Shown here piece by piece: positions 46,601 through 58,504 of a DNA stretch of 64,000 nucleotides; within the stretch, counting starts at the first letter, position 1; every line of letters starts with the position of its first letter. Origin of the DNA: Aquila chrysaetos chrysaetos (taxonomy: Eukaryota; Chordata; Aves; Accipitriformes; Accipitridae); the NCBI RefSeq assembly GCF_900496995.4, contig NC_044019.1, positions 558,001 through 622,000 on the forward strand, given 5' to 3'. The notes under the pieces were generated by a model that searched no databases, was not told where the DNA came from, and saw nothing but the letters and a program-made list of their open reading frames with translations. Both the position numbers and the translations under genes were made by a program.

Positions 46601-49290
46601 GCATATTTGGCAGGGATGCAGCGTGGCAGGGCTGTTGGGGGGGTGTTTCAAAAAGCCAGGAGAACATTTATCACTGTCTGTGTTTTGGCTTGTATTTGAT
46701 GAGCCAAATAATATAAATAAATGGACTGTATTTGCAAAGGTGGTGCTTCTGCATTTCTAACTGGCATGAACAAGCAGCTTTGGGGAAGAATAGCAGGGTG
46801 TGGATGTTTCTGAGAATCTTCTTCAGTCTTTGCTCTTCTTTCCTGGCAATATCAGCAAGCTCTTAAGCACCTCTGCTCTCTAATCTAATCAGTCCTAGGG
46901 AAACAGGATTTGCCGCAGTGTCTGACCACTTAGGTACCCACCAGCAGAATAAATACCAGATATATTTTGTAAGAATGGCCAAAAGTTATCCCAGCAACTT
47001 TTAATGCAGAGACAGGGTCTCTGGAACCTGGAACTCTCCCTGCCTTGTGCTGCTGCTCCAAATTCCACCACTGCCAGCTTTGAGCAAGACTCTGGCAGAC
47101 AGGTTCATTGATACAGAGGAGGATATGTATGCGAAGAACTCCAGTATGGAGAAGTAATTACTGTCCTCTCTAAAGCCCTGTGATGAGGACTGATACAGCA
47201 GTTCACCATACAGCTCTGTACTGGTGCTTGTGTGTGTTTATAAGGGTAAAGAGAAAAAGCTTTTCAAAGAGCGTAAACAGCTGCTTGTGACCATAGTCCA
47301 ATGACAGGACATGCTTGCAACCACTGGGGTTAAAAACGTCAGTTTTGAAAACATGGCTTTGCTCCTCTGTGGGTCTGAGCTCTGCATCAGCTCTGGCTGT
47401 TCCCCCGGGATGCAGCCCATCCCCATCCTGACCCTCGGACCCCACAGGTGAAGTGCTGTGGTCCAGATGCCCGCCTGCTCCAGCCGTGTTTCCCATTTCT
47501 ATGGGCAGAGCTCACGAGGAGGTGACACGCATCTCTCATCCTCTGCCTGCGCTGCGGGTGCCGCATCTGAGCCAGCTGCACGGATGCCGCTTCTGGGGAC
47601 AGTGGGCAAAGGGGGTCTCCCGGGCACGCGGACTGGTCAGATGAATTGGGGTGGGGACGTGCAGCCCCTTCCTCCTCACTAGCTGTGCAGCCGAGCCTGG
47701 CAGAGCCACTGGGTGTGGGGCAGAGGGGCGGCTGTGCCGAAGGATGGGGACGAGAGACAGGGGCTGCTCGGCCAGGACTTGCTAGTCCCACTCTGGCTTC
47801 CAGGTGGCAGGGAAAGCCCTAAATTACTACTCATTTCTTATGGACCTGGTCCAAATGCCACTTTCCTGACTACATCACACATGTTTTCCAAGCAGCAACC
47901 AGACTGGGTGGTGAGGCTGGGAAGATCTGATTAGTCCTGTTAATGCTCCGTTATTAAATCTCAAGTGATGGGAGGTAATGGTCCCTTGCGGCCCATCTGC
48001 CTGGGGAGAGTGAACCTGGCTAAGCTCTGGCTCTGGGTCCAGCACCTTGTCCTGGAGGCAGGAGAGGGACTTCTGCCAGATGCTCAGCTCCACCGGCTTG
48101 GGTGGGCTGGTCCAGGCGGGGCAACGCTGCAGTGCCACGGGGCACAGGGATGCACAGCCAGCATCCATCCCAGCACCCATGCAGCCCAGGAGCCCTGCTC
48201 TCCGGTGAGGGACTGCTCGGCAGGACAGGGCACCCTTAGGGATGGCTCGGACACCCGGTGAGATGCTGCTGCTTCCAGTATGGATGGATGGCTGCAGCTC
48301 TGTCGTGTTAAATTGTTCGGCAGATGCCTTGGTCTTGCAGACGTGTTGGTGGGGTTGGCTGGCTGGGATAGCACAGGAGCTGCGTTGCCAGAGTCGCCGT
48401 CGCTGTGCCGTGCTGTGGGTTTCCCTGGGGATGTGTTAGGGGATTTATGGGTGTCTTCGAAGGTTTTCTCCTTTATGATTCTTGATGAGCAGATAAAAGG
48501 CCCATTTCTTCTTTTAATGGAGTCTCTGATGTTACTGGACTCCCTCCAGTCAGATTAAGGTGCTTTGGCCTGTTTTACTCTAATCAAGGATGATTGAGAA
48601 GCGTCTGGCTGCTTCACAGTTGGCTTTCTCACACGTCTTGCCATGCTGCTGCCACCCCTGCCAACGAGAAGCTTCCTGCAAATTATAAAAACAAAGGCTG
48701 GAGGAGCTCATCCCCTCCCTTTGCAGGGGCTCCAGCACTCCCTCCTCCCTACCTCTTCCTTGCTACGGACACATCTCGGGACCATCCCAAGGAGCATGTG
48801 GCCATGGGATGGGAGCGGAAAAAAGGCTGTGCTGGGGCTGTGCCCACCCTGCTGATCTCCTGGGCCAGCTGGTGCTGCAGCGACTGCCTTCCCCGGCATG
48901 CCGTGGGAGCAGCGCTGCCTGCCCTGCCTGGCCCTGCCAGCCTCTGCCACGTGCCATCGTCCAAGGGCAAAGCAAAGCGCTGGAGTCTGCAGGATAATCA
49001 GAGCTATTAGAGGCACTCGCGTGCGCAAGAGGGTGTGAAATGCAGATGGATGGAGGACCCTGGGGAGTGGGACAGAACAAGAGGGGACGTGCCCGTGTCC
49101 CTGCTGAGGCTGGGGCAGAGGGGAGCGCAGGCTGTGGGAGCCGGCACGGGGGTCCCAGCGTCCCCGTGCCCTGCTCAGCCGTGGGCATCTCTGAATCAGC
49201 ACGGAGCAACTCCCCAAGCTGCAGTCTCATTGTATTAACAAGGCACCATTTCTGCATTTTAAGTGCATGCTCCTTGATGTTGCCCTGCCT
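43691..49290. other. Gene-free stretch, unique sequence
   Basis: Mostly GC-rich unique sequence with no supported gene. A 19-base tandem duplication lies at 44672-44709. A less GC-rich block at about 45990-46280 has no exon features. Many long open frames here are by-products of GC content. Confidence 0.5.
44672..44709 (+). repeat. 19-base tandem duplication
   Basis: GATGTGAGCTTAATGACTG is followed directly by GATGTGAACTTAATGACTG, differing at one base. It is a small recent duplication in gene-free DNA, and each copy carries one TTAATGA core. Confidence 0.85.
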
Positions 49291-52239
49291 CTAAATGATC
49301 CTGGAAATGTATCGTCTACTTAACTACCTTTTAATTAAAAGTCAGGGATATTAGAAAAGAGAAATCAATTCCTGTCACAATTAAGACTTGGTTTGAACAA
49401 TTGCAGCGTGTTTCAGCGAAGGATCCTCTCTGGACTTATTGATCTGTATTGTCATAATGTCTGCTTTATTACCATGGCTTAGACGGTCTTAAATGAATAT
49501 TTTGCCTGAATTATGCATGTCATCTGGCAGGCAGAGGAAGCTGCCTGCTGCCAGAGTCTGCAGGGCTTCCAGGCCCCCGTGCCTGCCAGCCAGGGCCAGG
49601 GCTGGGGCTGGGGCGAGCAGCCTCATCCCCCGCGGTGTTGGGCTCGTCTGTGAGCGTGATGCTTGCACCGAGGGTCCGGCACCTGCTGGAGCAAGCCGGG
49701 GAGTCTCAGGGTGTGCAGCCCCAGGAACTGTCTCAAAGCCTGGAGGCAGCCATGGTGAGCGGTACCGGGGGAGCAGAAATCAGCAACCGGCAGTGCCCAC
49801 CGGCGCATCCTGCGCCCAGCACGATGCCGTGTCTCCCTGCTCACGGGAGCGGGACCAGGACCAGGACCAGGACCAGGAGTGCTGGCTGGTATTGAAGCTG
49901 GAGCCTTCCCCGCAGGCGGCCGTGGCTCCCCCAGCTGCTGAAGCCTTCCTCTCCCTCTCCCGAGAGGGGCTGCAGGGAGGTCTCCAGTGCTCTCCACTGT
50001 GGTAGTGACAGGAGAGTAGGAGGCTGATTAATCAAAATCTAACATGATGAAGGACCTTTTTAAAGGTAGAAGATGTCCCAGTTATGGTTTCTCTGCCCTT
50101 TAAAAGTTCTTGAAAACTAGGGGGTCTTGGAGGAAAGAAAATTGATTTCTCATGGTTTCTTTTGTATGTCTGGGCAGAAAGTACATTCAAAGGGGCCCTG
50201 ACATGAAAGGTCAGAGTCTCTGTTGCTGCAGCTGATAATGAGGTCTCTCACAGATAAATCAAAACACCTGGATTTCACCACAGAGGAGCTACTGGTTTAA
50301 CCCAAGATATTGGGATTAGGAAGAAGAGAGGGCATGTGCTAAAATCTTGTCTACTGTGGAAGCAGACTTGGCAGTGGGAATGCCACAGCCCCAGTTACCC
50401 TGGGGTCAGGGCCATATCCTGCTGCCTCGTGGTGCCTGGCACATCCCGTGCTTCCCTGCAGTTTGGGCAGAGTCTGCCAGCCTCCACCAACTTGCCTTTG
50501 TGCCATCACTGCTCGCTCTCTTGCTGTGGTCCACCGGCAGGGACTCCTGTAGCTGCTTTCTCTTCTCCTCCGCGCTCCCCCCGGTCCTGCAAGCTGCCTA
50601 CCCGCCTGCAGCCACGTCACCCAGGCTTAGGGGCTGGGGAAAGAGAAACCCCGCAGCCTTTACAGCATTTCTTGTAAACCAGTGGCCGTGGCTCCTAAGG
50701 CTGCAGCCTGCTAGACACCATTTGCTTTGTGATAAATAGGATTCACATAATAATTTCTGGCTCTTATTAATGCTTTTAATCTGCAGACCTCAGGAGCACT
50801 GGGGCAGGGAGAGGTGAGCCAGAGAAAACCAGGAGAGAGAGATGCTCAGAAAAAAGGAAAGAAGCAGAGAAAAGGAAGTAGGATGAACTCTTTACCTCTC
50901 TATCCCATTAGCACATCCACTGCAGATTGCAAAATCCTGTTAGGAGCGGGCCGCTGGCAGAGCTGGAAGGCAGCACAGGGCACTCAGTGCCGGGCTGTGG
51001 CTTCGGCTCTGCCTGGCTCAGCGGCGGTGCCCGGGCTCTCCCCGCTCGCAGGCTGCGCAAGCCGGGGTGTCGGGAATGGCTCCAGCCCTGCGAGCCCTTG
51101 GCCTCGAGTGCCTCCCCCTCGCCGGGACAGCCTCCGGCTTTGATCTTTGCTCCTCTAGTTTGTGGGTTAAGTGGCGCTCAGGCTCCACGTTCATGCCTTT
51201 GGTGTGTGACTAATTGGAGAAGTGTCTAATCTTGTCCTCCACTGATGTTACCATTATGCAGCCTGTGATTAAAAATGCTGTCAGCCGCCACTGTTTACAG
51301 ATAATAATGCTGCTTTCTCTCCATTCCTACACTATCAGCCTCATTAGGAAGGTTTATGGATAAATTAGTCAGTCTGGGACTGAATAATGTGTCCAAACGC
51401 ATCCACTGAGCACTGCACCCTCCGACTCTGGGTGGCCAGATGTGAGTCTGGTGACCCTGAACCGCTGCGCAGGGCAGAGACCTGGCCCCACACCAGGGTG
51501 ACCCCCCCAGCTCTGGAGCCTAACTGCTGTCCCCATGTTGGCTCTTTTCGTGGAGACCCTTTCAGGGCTGCAGCCCCCCACTTTTGCTACCAGACTGGAG
51601 ACAGCAGTAAGTGTCTGGGTTGGTAACATTCTCTCTGATGCTTCATTACAGCAGAATCAGCAATGCACGCAAAAAGATGCTCTTTTTCCACTCTTGCTGA
51701 ATGAAACATTCATACATTTCCAGAGAAAGCTCCTGGTACGGATGGTGCATGGCCTTTCAGATACAGTAGGAACAAACTGCAGCTGCAGATGGGAACAGGT
51801 TGTTTCTGCCATTTGTTATTCTTTTCCCTAATTATAGTGCAGATTGGACACTCTCTCCAGCATTTCCTCCCTTTCTGTTTATTTAAGCAGTATTTTTGCA
51901 AACCTACATGGCAATCTCGCCCTGGGATATGAGTGCACTGTTATAATGAAACCGAATTTATTGCTTCCCTGAGCTGCAGGCCTTTTCCCCCAATGCCCCT
52001 TCTGCCGGCGGCCAGCGCTGAGCCAGGGGCCGGGAGCGGGGCCGAGCGTGGGGCTGGGGAGCGTCCCTCTCTCCATCAGCAGGACGGAGCTGGCAGGACC
52101 CCCATAGTGGGCACCCTGGAGGACAGCGTGGCCAGCGCCTGGTGGTCCCTCTCCGGGGGCCGCATCCACCCCAGCACGGTGGCAGGCAGAGCGGAGTCAC
52201 CCACAGGCATGGGAAGGCGTCCAGCTCTCCGCTGCGCAG
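49291..52239. other. Gene-free stretch with AT-rich islands
   Basis: AT-rich islands lie at about 49290-49510, 50000-50300, 51160-51370 and 51620-51960 in GC-rich surroundings. A (GACCAG) hexamer run is at 49853-49879. No exon or RNA gene is supported. Confidence 0.5.
49853..49879 (+). repeat. (GACCAG) hexamer run
   Basis: Four and a half tandem copies of GACCAG form a short microsatellite in gene-free GC-rich DNA. No coding context is supported. Confidence 0.85.
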
Positions 52240-52460
52240 TGAGCACTCTGTAATTACCAGAGAGCTTTAATGGAGCTGGACACACTGTGCTGGTGCCTTA
52301 TTTAGAGTCTGCCCAAGTGCCGAGTCCTGGAGTGCAAAATGCATCTAGGAATTAGCCCCAGCTGGAGTAAATTGTTAATTATCATTTGCAAAGTATATTA
52401 CCCTCTTTTATCATGGACAAATGAAAAAGACTCACTCTGCATGACCTCCCTGTCACCCTC
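52240..52460. promoter_or_regulatory. AT-rich island with octamer-like and TAAT motifs
   Basis: The block contains CTGTAATTACC, AAAATGCATCTAGGAATTAGC, AAATTGTTAATTATC and CATTTGCAAAG. Octamer-like (ATTTGCA) and homeodomain-like sites alternate over about 200 bases between GC-rich flanks. It is a candidate enhancer by composition and motifs only. Confidence 0.3.
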
Positions 52461-53169
52461 ACACCATGACTAAGGGATAATTGGCGAGTGTCTTGTGGTG
52501 ATTGAGTTACAGAGGAGTCCCAAAGTGTCTTTCTTCATCAGTGTGTCATGCAACTTGCATCTTTGATTGCCTAATGAATAGGAGCCAGAGCAGCATTCAC
52601 CCCAAGGAAATCCACTGTAGCTCAGAACCGTAACTTCAGTGCCCTTGCTGTTAAAGGACATTTACTGCCACTTTACTGAGGGGCCAATAAAGTTAGAAGT
52701 CTCGGTAAATGATTTTAAATGGTGACCAGCGCAAAGACTTAAACGTAAAAAGCTATTAACAAATAGGGGAAACAGTGTGAAACAGGGAAATCCACACCTG
52801 AGGCGTGCTGGCACTTTGGGGTCCCCCCTCGGGGGTGCGCGGGGATGCACACACAGAGCTGTGGGTGCTCTCAGGATCAGCACGAACCAGCCTGGCACTT
52901 ACTCAGTCTTCAAATTTACAAAGGTTTGGGTTGCAAATTCAGCACAGCACTGCTCGGAGCAGTCAAGGGAGGTCTGGGAAGAGCGTGGGCTGTGGTGAGA
53001 GTTTGGCAGTGGGGCAGGCACCGGCCTCTGCCGTAGCTGCTCTGGAGCGTCCTTCCCTGGTTCTCGAGGCCGGACACTCGCCTCGTGTGGCCGTACAACC
53101 AGCAGGACCAGTCTATCTGAAACGCGTCTGACCATGAGTGATGGCCACATGCTGCAGGTCCCTTTGTAA

Positions 53170-53420
53170 AACATAAACAGCCTGCTGTGAAATTATTTCT
53201 GACGCCGGTGAAAATGAAAATCCTAATGACAGCACTTCAAACAGAACTGCTGCAAATTTCTGTAAGTGATTTTAATGAAACCAGCCAGGAATACAAGGAG
53301 AGCAAATCAAAGCTAGGACAACTCCTTTGTTCAAATTACACGTAATTGGTATCAAAATTATGATAATGGTTGTTTGCACCATTATACTTGAGGTATATCA
53401 TCATTTCTATCACAGACCTT
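53170..53420. promoter_or_regulatory. AT-rich island with SOX-like, octamer-like and TAAT motifs
   Basis: About 250 AT-rich bases include TGAAATTATTTC, CTAATGACAG, CTGCAAATTTC, TTTTAATGAAACC, CTCCTTTGTTCAAATTAC (SOX-like CTTTGTTC), CGTAATTGG and ATGATAATGG. The mixture is what vertebrate developmental enhancers often look like. No exon is evident. Confidence 0.32.
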
Positions 53421-56400
53421 GGCTCTCAGAGGCTCAGACACCTGAGCTCTCAGTCTGCAATTCTGTCTTTCAACCAGAGGAAGAGAAGAAGAAACAGGGG
53501 CTGCCTGAGCGTGAAGAAGTCCATCTGTGCAAAGACCAGGGTGCTGGCATCCTGCCCTGTATTCAGCACTCCCGGCAAAGCATCTCTGCAGGGCAGGACT
53601 GTCCTCCCCGGGGGAGCTGGGGCGTCTCTCTTGTTGGGACCCCCCCCAGCCCGGTTATAACTGTGCTGTGCATGACTCCATCGCAAAGGTCTGCACTTGC
53701 TGCCAGCAGTAAAGGGGCCGGCATGGAGACCGGCCGGGCAGAGCAGCGCTGGGAGGATCCGGGGTCCGGCTGGGATGGCATCGGTCGGTATTTCTGACCC
53801 TGCTGCTCAGAAGTGACTGAACGGGTGGGGCAGGACACAGTCCCAAATTCAATATGTTTACTTTAGGTAATAGGACATTAATTAGCAGTAAATTACAGCT
53901 GGATTCCTCTGGAGCTCTAAATTACTTTTCTATTAGCACCAAATGGTTTCCTCTTGATCAGTGCCACCCAGGTGAGTGTCGGAGCCACGGTCAGTGGCTG
54001 GTCAGTGGTGACTGCCATGATCCTCAGGAGACATGCCGGTCCCCCGGCTGCCACATGCTTGGGGCGTTTGGGGAGAAGCGGTGCTGTGGGTGAGGGAGGG
54101 CAGGGTCCATCCGGAGTAGTGAGCTGGCGGCTGTGCCGGGCACCACACCGGCTGCAAGAGGAGCTCCCCTGCCCCTCTCCTGGAGAGCAGCAAACCCCCA
54201 CTGCTCCGTGCGAAATGCTGGAGCTGCCCGGCCGGGTTTGCTGCAGTTTTCCCACGTGTCTGCTGTTAGCAGGTGACGCCAGGTCTCTGTGCCTTCACGC
54301 CGCCTTTTCTGCGTGCTGGCCGAGCAACGCGTGGGCTGGAGTGACCTCTGAGAGCGGAGCCAGAAGCACCAGGTTACTCAGCGAGGACCAAAATGAACTG
54401 AACCCTCCCCATGCTGGGACAGAGCTGAGCAAACACAAACCATCATTTTCTTCTGGGAAAACTAAAACGTAATTCTTTCTCCTCTGTGCGTTGCAGCCTG
54501 GCGTTGGCCCCGTGCGAGGCTCTGAGTGCCACTGCAGTCTGGGATGGATCGGATTTGTCTGGCTTTGTTACTCCCTCAGCAATCCGGCCTCAGTAATTTA
54601 TACGCCATTGTGTGACTCTGACGAAAACCTCCTATCAGATAATTGATTCCCTTTGTTTATTTGTAATCCTTCGAAATCTCCTTTCTGATACTAATTACCT
54701 ATCCGAGGCCTTTGCCCAGCCAGCCTCCCTCTGCGGGCGGGTTTCTGCCCGGCCCCCCGTGCCAAGCCCACTTACGGCTGTGGAGGGGCAGGAGGGGTTG
54801 GGGGAGCCCGGGCAGACCCTCGGGCACTGCAGGAGCTGTGGCTGCCTCGGATGCTGCTGAAGGAGAGCCTGAGGGTGCTGGGCTTGCCTTCCCCCAGCAG
54901 CCGGCGGCTTCGCTGCCCTCGTGCTCTCGGCACTGGCTCCAGCCCTGCCACGCACCCCTGTCCCCGTGTGCCACTGACACAGAGCTGCACGGCTGTGGGT
55001 CTGAGTCCCCTGGGAATGGCACAGGGAGTCTAATTAATGCATGTAATAAATCTGCAGAATTAGGTGACCCATCTGCACTTGCGCATCTGTTGCTTCCTCC
55101 TCCACAGAGGTAATTATACCAGACAGCTCTTAGAATAGGTGCTTTTGCCTTTACAGGGGTTTTGTGGCTGGAGCTGAAGGCAGCAGGAGGACTCGCGCCC
55201 AGACTGGGCTGGGGCACCCCGGGACAGCCGGGTCCCAGGACCGCTGCTGAGCAGGCACGGCATTGCCCGGGCCAGGGACCCTTCGTAACCCCGCAATGCC
55301 AGAAGAGGTGAGACGGTCCACCTCTGTGAGAAGTGCCCCTCATTCCTTGTCCCTGCTACGTCTCGTCCCTGCCTTGCAGGTTTAGTGAGCAGGTGCTTGG
55401 CTTCTGGTTCTTCTCAGCAGGGGTGGAATGGCGGGTGGCTTTCAGCCATTCGTAAGCAGCGAGAGGATGAAAGTCCCGAGGAATAGCTGCGCTGCGCGGC
55501 ATTCCCAGCGGCTGCTCCTGCACAGCTGCTGCAGCTCTTGCCGCCCCTGCCAAAGCCACCAGTGCGACCGGGGACAGAGACAGCCGGACAGGCCCGTGCC
55601 CAGTGTGCACAGGCAGGACGGCAGCAGGTCGGGCTGCTGGCGGGGTGAGGGCAGTGCTGCCGGCTGGCTGCCCGTTGCTCTGGGGTGGTGGATGGAACAG
55701 AACAAGGAGAGCTGTTGCACGCAGATGCGAAGTGACAGCAAGCTGAAGCACGAGAATTTTGCCCAGGGACTGTTTACTTGCTGGCATTACCTTGCCTGCG
55801 TTCGGTCCCTGTGGGGTTTTGGGCTGCAGGCGATGTGCGGTGAGCCCTGGACCCCCATAGGAATTAGGGGATGGGGCTGCTGCCTGGCGGGACGCGGGGT
55901 CGCAGCGCCGCTGCACTGCTGTGCATGGAGGGTCCTGCCCCCCGGCTCTGAGGGGAGCAGGCAGAGGGGTGGGAAGGGCATGGGGTACGAGGGGAGACCC
56001 ACTTCTGCACAAGGGTTTGCACTCGCCTTTGCCAGCTGCTTGGTTCCGCACAGCAAAAAGCATGGCATGGCATCACCCTCCACGAGCCCTCCTGCTGCTC
56101 CCAGAGCGCGATTCGAGGCGGGGAGAGGGTAACGTTTTCCACGCACAACTCCTGAGCTCAGTAAATGCCTTGGCTTGCCCTTCAGATTCTATCACCAGAT
56201 TGTGGTGCCTGGATCCCTCCTGTCTGGCTTTAATTAATAGCATGTGATAATTTGTCTCTGGTTGAGTTGGAATTTAACGCTGAATGGATCCTTGCCCCCA
56301 GTGAAAGGCTGGGTTTCATATTGATGATGACAGAACAGAATATTACTTATATAAGTGTAATGATCTTATGCTGCCTGGAGCTTTGGATTTTCTCAGTATA

Positions 56401-58400
56401 TGACGAATGTGAGGCATTTAAAAAAATCAGACACTTACTATATTTTTACATTATTTTCTAGAACGTGGATCTCTGTGGGCTGCCTAGAAATCCATTAGCA
56501 AGAAATGTAAAGATGCTTAAAGGCATTTACCCAGATTAGTTGCCTTTATGTAGTCAAGGATCTTTTATGTGATTACCTTAAAAGCTAAAGAGCTGCTGCA
56601 AAACGTTTATAGTACAGAGATCCTGAAGAAGAGAGTACACATCTGACAGAAAAATTAAGCCGTTAAAAACAAATGCATAGCTCTGCTTGCTTTTATTTTC
56701 AGACAAACAACATAGAAGGTAAAAGGAGTTCATACACAGAATATTTCCTTTTGCAGCCCATGATGCAGGGCTGTGTGTGCAGTGTTGATCATGAGATTTA
56801 TGGGGAAGCTTTACATTAACTTTTATTTTTGCTGTGATTTCTACCAGTTAGCAGCCAGGAGATGGTGCAGGGATGAGGCGGCACTATCGGCAGCAGGCTG
56901 TGAAGACACTGGCTGCGACGGAGCGTGGTCCACCTGGGAAGCAGTGTCCGAGCCCTAGGATCAGCCAGGGGCAGCGGATTGGCGAGGCACCGATGGTACC
57001 TGGTGCAGATCATTTGAGCTGCGTTAACTCTGCCGCTTGCCGGTGTGGGATGTTTACTTAATGCCAGATACATTTGTGCTGTATTGCTGCTGCTTGCTCT
57101 GCTCTGACTCTGGCCTCGTCACAGCAGAAGCAGCAAAACTGATCCTGGAGCATGTATTTGTGACATGCCCAAACCAGCACAAAATTGCACAAATCCCTTG
57201 TTTTCCATTGTAAGAAAATCCTTTCAAGCGTGGAAGAGGAAGGAGAGGTGCAAAAGCTTCTGTGAGGTTTCTGCCTGCTCCTTCTGTCTTCAAGGGCAGC
57301 TCTTACAGCCACATACGGAGGCCCGCATCCTCCTGGCTCCTTTGTCCTTTAGCATAAAAAGTCATTTGTCAGCAAAAGAAACAAAGTTTTGTTTTTCAGT
57401 CCAGATCTGGCTGTCCTCCCACTGAGACTTTCAACTCTTTATCTCAGGAATTGATGGTCTCGGATTCTGATCCTCTTTCCTTGGTGTTTGTATTGATTTT
57501 TTTTTTCCAGGAGGGTTATTTTCACTGTGGTTTCAAAACTATCTTTCTGTCTCCACTTACAGCAGGTAATAGCTCAGGTCGGAGAATTACATATTTTCTG
57601 AGCTGTGCTGGCCCCAGCTCTTTGCAGAAGTTCCCCATGCAATCTGGAGCCTGGATAACCAGGCATCTTTGCTTTCCCACTCATGTCTCTCCAGGCTCAT
57701 CCTGTGGCTGTGGTAGCACTCAGGAGTGGGGTGAGGGAAGCTGCCCACGTGTTGGATGTGAGTTGACAGAGGTGACCAGACAACCTGGGTATTCTTCTTC
57801 CTTCGCTTCCAGAAACTGGCCCTTTGTTGTGCCGCTGGTGCTCGAGGAGACAGCTGGTCTGCCGTGCCGTCCCGGGCACAGCATCCCTCCGCCGTGTCTG
57901 CTGGCCCCAGGGGGACGGCATCCCTCTGCCCTGCTCCCTGACCGCGTCCCTGGTGCTGGCTGGGCTGTGCCGCAGCCTGTCTTTGGGCTCGGAGGCCCAT
58001 CCCTGGTCATCAGCTGTGCCTGATAATGAATAAATCCAATAGTCTCAATTTAAAAGGCTGCTCTGTTTCCTTCACCTCAGCAATGGCTTTTAGTCTTCCA
58101 GTCTTGCCAAAGAAAAATTCATGAGATCATTTCCCCAGAACAACATGATACTTCAAAATTGTAATTAAAATACCTCTGGCTGTTCTAATATTAAGCTTTT
58201 ATAAGTGCTTGGAATAATATTTCAGATAAATGGAAAAGCTTTGTACTCTATTAGCCTGACATACCCTTATTCTAGTGAAACGTATCTCTAACATCAAATC
58301 CTCCATATACATTGAAAATACTCTTCCCTGTTTGTTTCTTCAATGACATGAATGTGTACGCCTCCCGTGGGTCTCTCGGTGGTGAATGGAGCTATCCCAG
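53421..58400. other. Gene-free stretch, unique sequence
   Basis: GC-rich unique DNA with AT-rich islands at about 53850-53950, 54590-54700, 55020-55130, 56230-56850 and 58020-58350. The island at 56230-56850 is the longest AT-rich block in the interval. No protein family was recognised in any frame. Confidence 0.5.
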
Positions 58401-58504
58401 GGGTCTGTATCGATTTGCTTCGTGACATTAATGCCTTCCAGTGTACCAGCAGCAAGATCCTGTGCATGAATACTAAATGGGAGGCTGTTGTGCCTCAGAG
58501 GCTG

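Noticed and set aside
57507-57566. Exon-like segment after a strong T-rich acceptor
   Set aside because: The acceptor (T9CCAG) is good but the following GTAATA donor is weak and the short peptide matches nothing known to me. Likely chance.
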